DNA of 64,000 nt from Cryobacterium psychrophilum (GTDB taxonomy: Bacteria; Actinomycetota; Actinomycetes; Actinomycetales; Microbacteriaceae): assembly GCF_004365915.1 (NCBI RefSeq), contig NZ_SODI01000001.1:2728001-2792000 (forward strand), in the 5' to 3' direction. How positions within the stretch are numbered: the first letter of the stretch is position 1; the number at the start of each line of letters is the position of its first letter. The notes beneath the pieces were generated by a model that searched no databases, had not been told where the DNA came from, and saw nothing but the letters and a program-made list of their open reading frames with translations. Shown here in pieces: positions 17,500 through 25,943 of the stretch. The translations under genes were made by a program, and so were the position numbers.

Positions 17500-18202
17500 T
17501 CAAACGCCCACATCTCGTTGCCGCCACGCCACGGCGGTCGCCGCGGCCAGCACGAATGACACCGCAAAAAACATGATGACAATCGCCCAGTAATACGGGG
17601 AGAACGCATGCAGCCATTCCACGTTCGCGCTCTGGTTGCCGATCGCGTTGAAAACGTATCCGACCACGGCCACGGCCGTGCCCCCTCCGATGCCCCAGAT
17701 ACGCCGACCCGTGAGGGCGCCGCACAGAAGCGCCACCGATCCGCTCAGCAGCACGAGCACACACGTCAGGGCGCTCAGAGCCATGATCTTCACCGCCATC
17801 GCCGCATATCTGGCGAGGGCCACCTGCACCCGTGTCACGGCGTGGGCAAGGGTGAGTTCGAGTTGGCCGGATTCCTCGTCGCCGCCGAGGGCCGATGCGC
17901 CCCAGCTGATGGCGGCAATGCTCAGGAGCAGAAACGCGATCAGCCCGAAGAGCGTCGCCTGGGCGTATCCGGGCCCGGTCCCGATCTGGTCGTAGTTCAA
18001 GGATCGAGTGAGTTCCTGGGGGAGGCTGTCGATCACGTCCTGAATCTGAGGGCTCCCGCCGATCGTGGGAAAGAAGGGCAGGTCGAGGGAAGCCGCGGCG
18101 GCAAGCCCGAGAGTCCACCCCAGCAGCGACCGCCAGCCCTCGGTGAAAACATTGCCGAAAACCGGCAGGCGCGCGCCGTTGCCGCCGCCGTGGTGTGGTC
18201 AT
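17500..18202 (-). CDS. ABC-2 type exporter permease with disrupted start
   Basis: The coherent protein (PVFGNVFTEGWRSLLGWTLG, then about six hydrophobic segments to RQRDVGV) is read in the frame that opens right after the ATPase stop at 18199. That frame has no ATG/GTG/TTG before GTG 18036, which would delete the first transmembrane helix. The natural ATG at 18202 (ATGA overlap with the ATPase) is in another frame and would need one base fewer in CCACGGCGGCGG to read MTTHGGGNGARLPVFGN. Options are a one-base insertion (mutation or assembly error), a CTG start at 18168, or readthrough of the ATPase TGA. Family members typically begin 20-30 residues before the GWALG-type segment. Confidence 0.65.
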
Positions 18203-19239
18203 GACCGTCCCCTTGTCGTTGACGTCGTGGCAGCGGATGCCGCCGGTGCGGAATAGAGCGTGAGCACCGACTCCTCGAGATCAGGTTCTTCCAGCACTGG
18301 GTCGGTCAGCTGCAGCGCCCCGACGGCCTGGATGACAGGCCGGATCTCGCCACTGAGCGTGGCCGTGGCCTCGGTCTGGTTGGCGGCGATGAGCGTGCAT
18401 TGCAAGCCTCCCACTCCCGGCACGGCGCCCAGTATTGCGGCCATTTCGGCGGTGCCGACGCAGGTGGCTGACATGCGCAGGTGGCGGATCGCGGTGTTTC
18501 GCAGCTCCTCGACGCTTGCGATCGTGACGATGCGACCGTCTCGCAGGATGGCCACTGCGTCTGCCGCCTGCTGAATCTCGCTCATCACGCGGGAGGAGAG
18601 GAACACGGTTTTCCCGGCCGCGCTGGCCTCCCGCACGAGGCTGAGGAATTCCTGCTGCATGAGAGGGTCGAGCCCGGTGGTGGGTTCGTCGAGCACGAGC
18701 AATTCCGGATCGTGCATGAACGCCTGAATCACGCCGAGCTTCTGTTTGTTTCCCTTGGAGCGCTTGCGCACCGGACGGTTCAGGTCGAGCTTGAGGCGAT
18801 CAGCGAGTTCTTCGATGCGGCCGTCGCGCACGGGGCCGGAGATATCCGTGTAGTGCTGGAGCAGACGGCGCCCGGAGACGCGACCCTCGAGAATAAGGTC
18901 GCCGGGAAGATAATCGATTCGGCGCCGCAGCTCCGGGCCGGCGTTGCGGGAGTCGGTGCCGAGCACGGTGGCGCTCCCCGAGGTGGCACGAATGATGTCG
19001 TGCAGGGTACGCATGAGCGTGGTCTTGCCCGCGCCGTTGGGGCCGATGACTCCGAAGACACGTCCTGGGGCAATCGTGAAGCTCACGTCAGCGAGGGCCA
19101 GATTCGAGCCGAATCTTTTGGTGACGTTGCGTACCTCGATCGCGTGTGCCGGGGTATCCGCTGACGTGTCGCTTCGGTGGGTAGCCGGGCCAACATGGGT
19201 GAGGGGAGAGGTCCTTCGTCTCGGCGAACTGCTGATCAT
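18199..19239 (-). CDS. ABC-2 type exporter ATP-binding protein
   Basis: This 346-residue ATPase starts at ATG 19239, the only canonical start upstream of the domain. Walker A GPNGAGKTTLMRT is near residue 70. The signature is the atypical SKGNKQKLGV (seen in this exporter subfamily). Walker B LLVLDEPTTGLDP follows. The C-terminal 100 residues form the accessory domain of multidrug/antibiotic exporters. The substrate is unknown. Its stop is in the same frame as the permease that follows with no other stop between. Confidence 0.85.
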   Translation of the reverse strand: MISSSPRRRTSPLTHVGPATHRSDTSADTPAHAIEVRNVTKRFGSNLALADVSFTIAPGRVFGVIGPNGAGKTTLMRTLHDIIRATSGSATVLGTDSRNAGPELRRRIDYLPGDLILEGRVSGRRLLQHYTDISGPVRDGRIEELADRLKLDLNRPVRKRSKGNKQKLGVIQAFMHDPELLVLDEPTTGLDPLMQQEFLSLVREASAAGKTVFLSSRVMSEIQQAADAVAILRDGRIVTIASVEELRNTAIRHLRMSATCVGTAEMAAILGAVPGVGGLQCTLIAANQTEATATLSGEIRPVIQAVGALQLTDPVLEEPDLEESVLTLYSAPAASAATTSTTRGRS

Positions 19240-19308
19240 GACCGTAGTAGGCCCGGTCCGATCCGGGGTAGGGCCATTGGACTCCGTCGGCAGGTGATGA
19301 CCAGCTCA

Positions 19309-19329
19309 GTGAACGACAACGTCGTTCAC
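19309..19329. promoter_or_regulatory. Perfect palindrome upstream of the CIS operon
   Basis: GTGAACGAC at 19309-19317 is an exact inverted repeat of GTCGTTCAC at 19321-19329, with a 3-nt spacer. It lies 77 bp before the first CIS gene. An operator for a dimeric regulator is the likeliest reading. No regulator gene is adjacent. Confidence 0.5.
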
Positions 19330-19405
19330 ATCGATCGCGACACCGCGCAGTGGCGGGAGTATGGTGTCAGCAAATTGGCGGTTGGACTCGGGAATGAGGT
19401 GCACA

Positions 19406-20053
19406 GTGAGCGTTGTGCGATCCACACTGTCGAGCTTGGTTTCCGTTCTCGCCGACGCCGTCGCACCCGACAGCGTGGCGGTGTCCGATGGCGGTGACGT
19501 TCCGACGGATCCCGTGATCGTTCGCGTGGTGAGTCTTGATCGCGTCGGTCGATCGCGTCGGGATGGCCCGGTCCTCGACCTTGAGCTGGCTGTGGCCGTG
19601 CTTTGCACCGGGCCGCGCAGCCTCGAAAACGTGGAGCAGATGCTCGCTGCCGTCGAGGGCAGCTCGCGCTATGCCGTGGTGCCGCTGCAACCGAGCGAGT
19701 CCGGCATGAACGGTCTCGGATTCCGCGTGCGCGTGCCCGTGCCCCTGCGGATGAGCGAGCCGCAGGGGCCGCCCGTCCTGGAACCGTTGCAGGTGACGAC
19801 CGTGATCGGCCGCACTCTGCGCGGCATTGTGGTGGGGCCGGACGGGCACGGACTCGCAGGTGCGAGTATCCGCTCTCGTGCGTCGGCGCTCGCCGTCGTC
19901 AGCGACGGTTCCGGCGGTTTCTCGCTGCTGTCGACCCCCGATCCCGTTCAGGACTTCATCGTCGAATACCACGGGCAGTCGCTCGCGGTGACGGCACCCA
20001 TTGACCCCACGCTCACCCTGGCCTGGGCGCCCCAGCAATACCGAGCCGAATAA
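19406..20053 (+). CDS. Pvc16/DUF4255-like CIS protein with regulatory-like beta domain
   Basis: GTG 19406 is preceded by GAGG at 6 nt (an upstream ATG 19394 is possible), giving 215 residues. The N-terminal about 140 residues follow the Pvc16/DUF4255 layout (RSTLSSLVSVLADAV, then a VRVVSLDRVGRS strand and LDLELAVAVLCTGP). In contractile injection systems this protein caps the tube and sheath. The C-terminal about 70 residues (LRGIVVGPDGHGLAGASIRS) form a carboxypeptidase-regulatory-like beta-sandwich seen in some homologues. It is the first gene of the CIS operon, 37 bp before the sheath gene. Confidence 0.7.
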   Translation: MSVVRSTLSSLVSVLADAVAPDSVAVSDGGDVPTDPVIVRVVSLDRVGRSRRDGPVLDLELAVAVLCTGPRSLENVEQMLAAVEGSSRYAVVPLQPSESGMNGLGFRVRVPVPLRMSEPQGPPVLEPLQVTTVIGRTLRGIVVGPDGHGLAGASIRSRASALAVVSDGSGGFSLLSTPDPVQDFIVEYHGQSLAVTAPIDPTLTLAWAPQQYRAE

Positions 20054-20076
20054 CACCGAGCCGAATAACACCGAGC
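20041..20076 (+). repeat. 15-bp tandem repeat before the sheath gene
   Basis: CCGAGCCGAATAACA occurs at 20041-20055 and 20056-20070, followed by a third truncated copy just before the sheath ribosome binding site. The first copy contains the stop of the upstream gene. Confidence 0.75.
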
Positions 20077-20090
20077 GAAAGGAGAACAAC

Positions 20091-21305
20091 ATGCCCAACT
20101 ATCTTGCTCCGGGCGTGTACGTACAGGAGGTACCCAGCGGCGCCCGGGCGATCGGGCAGGTGAACTCAAGCATTGCCGGATTTGTCGGCGTGGCACCGGA
20201 CGCCAGGGCTCGGCTCGACGAGACCGTCGTGCTGGACAACTGGACCCAGTTCGTGGACATCTTCGTGGGCGCGGCGACGGTGGGAACGCCGCTCTCCAAC
20301 GCCGTCTACGGATTCTTCAACAACGGCGGTGGACGCTGCTACGTCGTGAACATCGGCACCGGAGGCAGCCTGCTCGGCACGGCGGCCAAGCCAACGGGCC
20401 TGCGCAACTTTGAGAAGATTGACGACATCTCCATTGTCGCGGCGCCGGGCTACGCGGATGCCGACTCCTACGCCGCCCTGATTGAGCACTGCGAGCATCC
20501 GCTGAGACAGGATCGGGTCGCCATTCTCGATGCGGTGGAAGACTACGGTCCCGACGTCGCGGCGCTGACCCGGGTCGCGACCTCCGGCCTGCCGGGCAGG
20601 AACGCGGGCAGCGACGAGGTCGCTACGCAGTTGTCCCTCGGCCCGCCGCAATCACCCGGCGGCTATGCCGCCTTCTACGTGCCCTGGCTCGTCGTGGTCG
20701 ATCCGGTCTCCGGGGTCAAGGTGACCCAGCCGCCATCGGGCCACATCGCCGGGGTCTGGGCCCGCGTCGATGCGAGCCGCGGAGTACACAAGGCCCCGGC
20801 CAACGAACCCATCCAGGGCGCCCTCGACCTGCGGCAGCGCATCAGTCGCGGCGAGCAGGAGGTGCTCAACCCCGCCGGAGTCAACTGCATCCGCTATTTC
20901 CCGGGGGAGGGCATCCGCGTCTGGGGTGCGCGCACGAAGGCCCCCGAGGCGAGCGAGTACCGCTACGTGCCCGTGCGCCGCCTGACCAACATGATCAAGG
21001 AATCGATCGAGGAAGGCACCCGTTGGGCGGTTTTCGAACCCAACAAGGACGAGCTGTGGCGTTCCCTGCGCCGGGACATCGGCAACTTTCTCACCAACGT
21101 CTGGCACGACGGCGCCCTCTTCGGCACCACCCCGCAGCAGGCGTTCTTCGTGAAGTGCGATGCGGAGACCAACCCACCCGAGGTTCGGGATGCGGGCAGG
21201 GTCGTCACGATCATCGGCCTGGCGCCCGTGAAACCGGCCGAGTTCATCGTCTTCAAACTCATGCAATCGGTGGACACCACCGAGATCGAAAACCTGGGAG
21301 GCTGA
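20091..21305 (+). CDS. CIS contractile sheath protein
   Basis: This 404-residue protein starts at ATG 20091 after AAAGGAG. It opens MPNYLAPGVYVQEVPSGARA, the hallmark of phage and CIS tail sheath proteins, and the C-terminus carries the conserved sheath domain (about 290-400: ALFGTTPQQAFFVKCDAETN, and the strand GLAPVKPAEFIVFKL). The sheath polymerises around the tube and contracts to drive it out. Only one sheath gene is present, unlike the three in Afp/PVC clusters. It is followed directly by the tube gene. Confidence 0.95.
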   Translation: MPNYLAPGVYVQEVPSGARAIGQVNSSIAGFVGVAPDARARLDETVVLDNWTQFVDIFVGAATVGTPLSNAVYGFFNNGGGRCYVVNIGTGGSLLGTAAKPTGLRNFEKIDDISIVAAPGYADADSYAALIEHCEHPLRQDRVAILDAVEDYGPDVAALTRVATSGLPGRNAGSDEVATQLSLGPPQSPGGYAAFYVPWLVVVDPVSGVKVTQPPSGHIAGVWARVDASRGVHKAPANEPIQGALDLRQRISRGEQEVLNPAGVNCIRYFPGEGIRVWGARTKAPEASEYRYVPVRRLTNMIKESIEEGTRWAVFEPNKDELWRSLRRDIGNFLTNVWHDGALFGTTPQQAFFVKCDAETNPPEVRDAGRVVTIIGLAPVKPAEFIVFKLMQSVDTTEIENLGG

Positions 21306-21306
21306 C

Positions 21307-21798
21307 ATGTCTGATGCATCCGCTCGATCCCCGCAGGCTCAGCCGGGCAACGTCGTCGATCCCTATCGCGCGTACAACTTCAAGCTCGTGATTCAGACCG
21401 TGGTGCAGGGGCACTTCACCCGCGTTGACGGTCTCGGCGTCAAGATTCCGCGCCTGCTGTGGCGGGAGGGCGGTGAGAACGCGGTCGTGCGCACGATGCC
21501 CGGCCCGGTCGAGTACCCACCGGTGACGCTGCGCTACGGCTTGACCGACTCCACGGAACTGTTGCAGTGGCTCTTCGCGGCTGTCGACGGGCGGGTGGAA
21601 CGCCGCAACGTCTCGCTGGCGATGCTCAACGACGCGGGAACGACCGAAGTGCGGCGTTGGAACCTGATTGGCGCGTGGCCCTGCGAGTGGTCAGGTGCGC
21701 CGCTCGACGCCCTCGGCAAGGAGCTGGCGATCGAATCGCTCAGCCTGGCCTACGATCAGCTGAAGCTCGACGATGCTCCCGCGACGCCGCCCGCATAG
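21307..21798 (+). CDS. CIS inner tube protein (T4 gp19 family)
   Basis: This 163-residue tube protein starts 1 bp after the sheath stop. It contains DPYRAYNFKLVIQ, FTRVDGLGVKIPR and the C-terminal AIESLSLAYDQLKL strand of the gp19/Hcp-like tube fold. It stacks as hexamers inside the sheath. Only one tube gene is visible. Confidence 0.9.
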   Translation: MSDASARSPQAQPGNVVDPYRAYNFKLVIQTVVQGHFTRVDGLGVKIPRLLWREGGENAVVRTMPGPVEYPPVTLRYGLTDSTELLQWLFAAVDGRVERRNVSLAMLNDAGTTEVRRWNLIGAWPCEWSGAPLDALGKELAIESLSLAYDQLKLDDAPATPPA

Positions 21799-22873
21799 TC
21801 GCATCGGCGATGCCCTGCGCACGCTCACCCGGGCGCTGCGCCGGTCTGCTGCACCCTCCAATGAGCGCACAGCGGATGCGGCGGCAGGGGGTCAGGGCGT
21901 CCGTGGCCGCAGCGATGCCGGCACGGTCGACGGCTCAGACCCGACGCTGTCATGGATCCAGGATCCGCACGGTGCCCCGGAACACTGGCTGCGCCGCATC
22001 CGGGAGGCATCGCTGCCGCCGGTCCGCCGGCCCGGTCGGCACCAGGCCGATCCGGCCGATCCGGTGCGACATGATCCGGCGTTGCCCGGTCCGGTACTGC
22101 CCGGTCCGGTGCGCGGGTCACGGCCGGAGCCGATCGGGAGCGCCGATTACTCCGGAGACGGCGGTTCCGAGCGCGGCGTCGCCGACCGCCCGGCGGCGAC
22201 CCGCTCCTCGGATCGCCCCGCGCTGCGGCTGCGCCTGCGGAGTTCAGACCATCCGGTGTCGACACCGCCGTCGGCACCGGGCCAGGGCAACGCTGCCGGC
22301 ACCGCCGACCGGCAGGCGGGAAGCGTTGCACCCCACCGCATCGTGCTGAGGACATCCGGGATGCCGTCGTCCGCTACCGGGGTCCCCGCCGCTCCCGTGA
22401 GTGCGGCCTCCCCGACGTCCGCACCGGTCACAGCGGTCGACGGTGACCGCGTTGCGGCGAGCGCCGCACCCGCACCCACGTTCCGGACACCGACGTTTCG
22501 GACACCGACGTTCCGGACACCCACGGTCCCGGTTGGCGCGCCAGGCGGAATTCGCACCAACAATGCCGGCACCGACGACATCAGCGTCCGCTCCGATCGC
22601 GGCGCTCGCGGTGAACCGGCGCGGATGATCCACGTCGCCCCGACCGCACCCGCTCGCGGATCGGTGTACGAGGGCTCCCCACCGGATCGCCCGCACCCCG
22701 CGCCGGCACACGTGACGGCGCGGGCGCTCGCCGCGGTCGCCCCGGCGGCGGCCCACCCGTGGCCGGAACTCTCGGCCCCGCGCCCGCTCCCGGTGAGCGG
22801 CGCCAGCACCGAGTCGGTCATTCGCCAGATGACGCGAGCGCGGCGTCTCGCCGCGGAACAGGCGAGCGTGTGA
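21773..22873 (+). CDS. Disordered Pro/Ala/Arg-rich CIS protein
   Basis: This 366-residue frame starts at ATG 21773 inside the tube gene. It is extremely rich in Pro, Ala, Arg, Gly and Ser with no recognisable fold. Short potentially helical stretches lie at the N-terminus (IGDALRTLTRALRRS), near residue 70 (PEHWLRRIREASLPP) and at the C-terminus (STESVIRQMTRARRLAAEQA). Internal repeats include PTFRT three times and PGPV pairs. The position between tube and hub genes is occupied by small adaptor proteins in other CIS loci. I cannot assign a function. The coding status is supported by tight packing and overlap with both neighbours' ends. Confidence 0.6.
   Translation: MLPRRRPHSRIGDALRTLTRALRRSAAPSNERTADAAAGGQGVRGRSDAGTVDGSDPTLSWIQDPHGAPEHWLRRIREASLPPVRRPGRHQADPADPVRHDPALPGPVLPGPVRGSRPEPIGSADYSGDGGSERGVADRPAATRSSDRPALRLRLRSSDHPVSTPPSAPGQGNAAGTADRQAGSVAPHRIVLRTSGMPSSATGVPAAPVSAASPTSAPVTAVDGDRVAASAAPAPTFRTPTFRTPTFRTPTVPVGAPGGIRTNNAGTDDISVRSDRGARGEPARMIHVAPTAPARGSVYEGSPPDRPHPAPAHVTARALAAVAPAAAHPWPELSAPRPLPVSGASTESVIRQMTRARRLAAEQASV
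22478..22522 (+). repeat. Three 15-bp tandem repeats in the disordered CIS gene
   Basis: The unit ACGTTCCGGACACCG recurs at 22478, 22493 and 22508 with single-base changes, encoding repeats of the peptide TFRTP. Confidence 0.8.
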
Positions 22874-22874
22874 C

Positions 22875-23639
22875 ATGGAACGGGTCGCGTTTCTCATCGA
22901 AGACACCGGGGAACACTTCGGTTGCCTGCTCAACCCCGAAACGGTTGTGATGTCGCGCACCGCGGGGGTTGAGCCGCGCCGCTCGGCCGGCGGCCGCCTC
23001 ACCGGCGCGGGCCTTGCCGACGACCCCCTGCACTTCACCGGCGGCGGGCACACCGAGCTTCGACTCGACCTCGTCTTCGACGTCGACCTGGCGCCGGAGA
23101 ACATGACCGTGTCTGACGTGCGCCAGATGACCCGCCCGATCTGGAAACTCGCCGAGAATTCGGCCGAGGTGGATAAGAAACGCCGACCGCCATCCGTTCA
23201 TTTTCTGTGGGGGCGGGCGTGGGACATGCCCGGCATCGTCACCGAGGTGGCCGAGCGCTTCGATCGGTTCGCGGCGGACGGTTCGCCGCTTCGTTCCTGG
23301 CTGCGGCTCGTGTTCGTGCGGGTCGGCCAGAGCGCCGACGAAGAGGGCGGCGAGAACTTCGAGCTTGCCCAGCGCCTGCCCGTCGTAGATCTCACGGCCC
23401 CGCCGGTGGAGACCGTCGCCGTTCCGGGAGACGGCGGTGTGGAAACCGTCGCCCGGGATGCGTCCCTCTCCGACGTGCCGAGACCGCTGACCCCCACCCG
23501 CGAATACGGCATCCTCTCCATGCTCGCCTACGGAACGCCGCTTCTGACCAAGGCCATCCTCGAATTCAGCAACGTTGACGACCCGCTTCACTTCAGCGGG
23601 AGGTTGTCCCTTCCCCCGCTCGGGGAGCAGCCGCGATGA
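22875..23639 (+). CDS. CIS tube-hub adaptor (Afp7/Pvc7, CIS_tube domain)
   Basis: This 254-residue protein starts 1 bp after the preceding stop. It begins MERVAFLIEDTGEHFGCLLNPE and contains GGHTELRLDLVFDVDL and PPSVHFLWG, the pattern of Afp7/Pvc7-type proteins that join the tube to the VgrG-like spike. The C-terminal part (PTREYGILSMLAYGTP) is where homologues carry a LysM-like module, but I see no clear LysM consensus. It overlaps the spike gene by 4 bp. Confidence 0.85.
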   Translation: MERVAFLIEDTGEHFGCLLNPETVVMSRTAGVEPRRSAGGRLTGAGLADDPLHFTGGGHTELRLDLVFDVDLAPENMTVSDVRQMTRPIWKLAENSAEVDKKRRPPSVHFLWGRAWDMPGIVTEVAERFDRFAADGSPLRSWLRLVFVRVGQSADEEGGENFELAQRLPVVDLTAPPVETVAVPGDGGVETVARDASLSDVPRPLTPTREYGILSMLAYGTPLLTKAILEFSNVDDPLHFSGRLSLPPLGEQPR

Positions 23640-25156
23640 CCGACGTGCAGGGGCTGCCCGACATCACCATCACCCTCGGTCGCGACCGGCTCACCCCGGC
23701 GGAGGCCGCCTCCGTCGCGTCGATCGAGGTCACCGCCGCGCTCGCCCAACCCGCCATGTGCAGCATTACCTGGCTCACGCTCGATGCCGGGAGTCGGGTG
23801 AACCCGGAACCCGGCGACGCCCTGCGGGTGGAGATTGCGGGCATCCGCCGGGCCCTGTTCGTCGGCGAGGTCACCGTGGTCGAGCACAGCTATGGTGCCG
23901 ACCTCTCGGAAGAAATCCGGGTACGTGCCTACGATGCCCTGCACCGCCTGCGCAAACGTCAGTTCACGCGCCTGCACGACAATGTGGATCTCAACGGCCT
24001 CGCCGCCGCCCTCTGCGCCGGCACGGGGCTGCACGTGGTGGGCGGAAACGGACGGCCGGGGCCCGTCTACCAGCTCGCCCGCTCCGACCTGAGCCTCCTC
24101 GTGGAGGCGAGCCGCCGACGAGGGCTGTATCCCGTGGTGGATGACGACGCCCTTCGGCTCGTCGATCTCACCGGCGAGGGCGACCCCGTTGAGTTGCTCC
24201 TGGGATCAACGCTGCACTCCGCCGAGGTGGAGCTGAGCCAGGAACCGGCCTTCCTGAGCGCCGTCGTCACCGGGTGGAACCCCACGCAGGCGGCCGGGGT
24301 GCACGGCGACTCCGGTGACAACCGAGCCAGGGCCGGGGTGGGCGCCGACGCCGCCCCGCAGAGCGTCGGGGGAGGCGGTGCGCTGCTGCGCCAGAACGAC
24401 GTGCTGGTCGACGACGCCACGGCAGCCGACCTCGCCCAGGCCGAACTCGACGTGCGGGCCGGCGGCGAGGTGACCGGCGTTTTCGTGGCCGAGGGGAATC
24501 CCCGCATCCGGGTAGGCGGCCGCGTCAGTATCAGCGGTGTTGCCCCGCACCTCGAGGGGATCTTCACGGTGTGCCGGGTCGTGCACTTGATTGCGGGCAG
24601 TGGATACGAGACCACCATTTCCACGACGCCGCCGCCGGTTCCGCTCGCCGCGCCCGGGGCCAGGGCGGCGGACGTGACCACGCTCGGCCTGGTCATTGAG
24701 GTGGAAGACCCGCAGCAGCGCGGCCGGGTACGCGTGGATCTGGCGGCGTTCCCCCACGTGAGCACGGGCTGGGCGCCGGTGCTCACCATGGGGGCCGGAA
24801 CCGGCAAGGGCGCCGTGCTCCTGCCCAACGTCGACGACACCGTGCTCGTGCTCCTCACGGCGGGCGACCCGAACGACGCCATCGTGCTCGGCGGACTCTT
24901 CGGGCCGGAGCGCGTGCCGGATGCCGACAACGGCGGGGAACGAGGGCGACGGTTCACGGTGGCGACCGCCGACGGACAGCGGGTCATTCTCGATGGCGCG
25001 GCCCACACCATCCGCCTGGAGGACGGTCACGGGTCATCACTGTCGCTCACCCCCGAGCTGTTCAGCATCCACTCCGCGACCGACCTCACCATCGAGGCGC
25101 CGGGCCGGGCGATGCGAGTGCGAGCCCAGACGGTGGATTTTGAGGAGGCGACATGA
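23636..25156 (+). CDS. CIS spike protein (VgrG/Pvc8-like)
   Basis: This 506-residue spike protein has a gp27-like N-terminal part (about 1-340: PDITITLGRDRLTPAEAAS, with the RVRAYDALHRLRKRQ helix). It is followed by a gp5-like OB fold (about 345-450: VEDPQQRGRVRVDLAAFPHV, GKGAVLLPNVDDTVLVLL) and a short beta-helix tail. It trimerises under the tube and carries the PAAR-like tip encoded next, whose start overlaps by 4 bp. Confidence 0.9.
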   Translation: MTDVQGLPDITITLGRDRLTPAEAASVASIEVTAALAQPAMCSITWLTLDAGSRVNPEPGDALRVEIAGIRRALFVGEVTVVEHSYGADLSEEIRVRAYDALHRLRKRQFTRLHDNVDLNGLAAALCAGTGLHVVGGNGRPGPVYQLARSDLSLLVEASRRRGLYPVVDDDALRLVDLTGEGDPVELLLGSTLHSAEVELSQEPAFLSAVVTGWNPTQAAGVHGDSGDNRARAGVGADAAPQSVGGGGALLRQNDVLVDDATAADLAQAELDVRAGGEVTGVFVAEGNPRIRVGGRVSISGVAPHLEGIFTVCRVVHLIAGSGYETTISTTPPPVPLAAPGARAADVTTLGLVIEVEDPQQRGRVRVDLAAFPHVSTGWAPVLTMGAGTGKGAVLLPNVDDTVLVLLTAGDPNDAIVLGGLFGPERVPDADNGGERGRRFTVATADGQRVILDGAAHTIRLEDGHGSSLSLTPELFSIHSATDLTIEAPGRAMRVRAQTVDFEEAT

Positions 25157-25491
25157 AGATTATCGTGAAGAAGGGGATGCTGCGTTGCGGTCATGATGGT
25201 TCGGTCGTCAACGAGCCCTCGCAACAGTGGGTGCGGGTGACGGGGTCTCCCGTGCTCGTGCAACCCGACCCGCGCGGGCGCAGTATCAACGGATGCCCCA
25301 ACATCGGCCTGAACATCAAGCCCTGCAAGACCACCCTCGTGGTGCAGAAGGGATACTCCACGTTCCTGCGGATCGGCGGGCGGGGCGTGTGCCTGGACAC
25401 CGTGGAGGGCTACACGGACGGGACCCCGCCGGGTGCCGTCAAATACACGGTGCGCTCGCCGGGTCAAGAAATGGTCGAGGCGTCGACATGA
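25153..25491 (+). CDS. PAAR-like spike-tip protein (Pvc10 type)
   Basis: This 112-residue protein starts with MKIIVKKGMLRCGHDGSVV. Cys/His at CGH (residue 12-14) plus later Cys at INGCPN, IKPC and GVCLD could hold a metal ion at the tip, as in PAAR proteins. Gene order (spike, tip, gp25) and 4-bp overlaps on both sides support the assignment. No toxin extension is attached. Confidence 0.78.
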   Translation: MKIIVKKGMLRCGHDGSVVNEPSQQWVRVTGSPVLVQPDPRGRSINGCPNIGLNIKPCKTTLVVQKGYSTFLRIGGRGVCLDTVEGYTDGTPPGAVKYTVRSPGQEMVEAST

Positions 25492-25943
25492 CCGCCGCCC
25501 GTTATCGCGCGATTGCCCTGGTTCATCCGGACTTCGATGTTTCGGCCGGTCCTTGCGGTTTTCGCCTCACACCCGACGGGCGGCTCGCCACTGTCTCGGC
25601 CGACGCGTCGGTGCGCCAGGCGGTGCTGTTGCTGCTCAGTACCCGACCCGGCGAACGGGTGAACCGGCCGCTCTACGGTTGTCATCTGTTCCGGCTGGCC
25701 TTCGCGCCCGCCGATGACACCACGGCCGGGCTGGCCATCCACTACGTGGCCAGCGCGCTGCGGCGTTGGGAACGACGCATCGACGTGCTGTCCCTCGACG
25801 CGGCCGGTTCCCCCGACGACCCCGCTCTGCTCGAGGTGCGACTGCGGTACCGGGTGCGCGCCACGCAGAACGACGACGAGGTCGCCGTGGTCGTGCCGCT
25901 CGCGGGGCCGCCCGGCACCACGACCACGAGGAGCCCGGCATGA
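25488..25943 (+). CDS. Baseplate wedge protein, gp25/GPW family
   Basis: This 151-residue protein starts at ATG 25488. It contains DASVRQAVLLLLSTRPGERV followed by NRPLYGCHL, the gp25 core motif in which the RPGER turn is nearly invariant. It nucleates sheath assembly at the baseplate. Overlaps of 4 bp exist with the genes before and after. Confidence 0.92.
   Translation: MTAARYRAIALVHPDFDVSAGPCGFRLTPDGRLATVSADASVRQAVLLLLSTRPGERVNRPLYGCHLFRLAFAPADDTTAGLAIHYVASALRRWERRIDVLSLDAAGSPDDPALLEVRLRYRVRATQNDDEVAVVVPLAGPPGTTTTRSPA

Noticed and set aside
17441..18202. Open frame starting at the ATG overlapping the exporter ATPase stop
   Set aside because: After about 12 codons it is Arg-rich nonsense. 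The conserved permease sequence is in the neighbouring frame.
22478..22522. Short direct repeats as a CRISPR array
   Set aside because: Units are contiguous, without spacers, and lie in frame inside a coding region.
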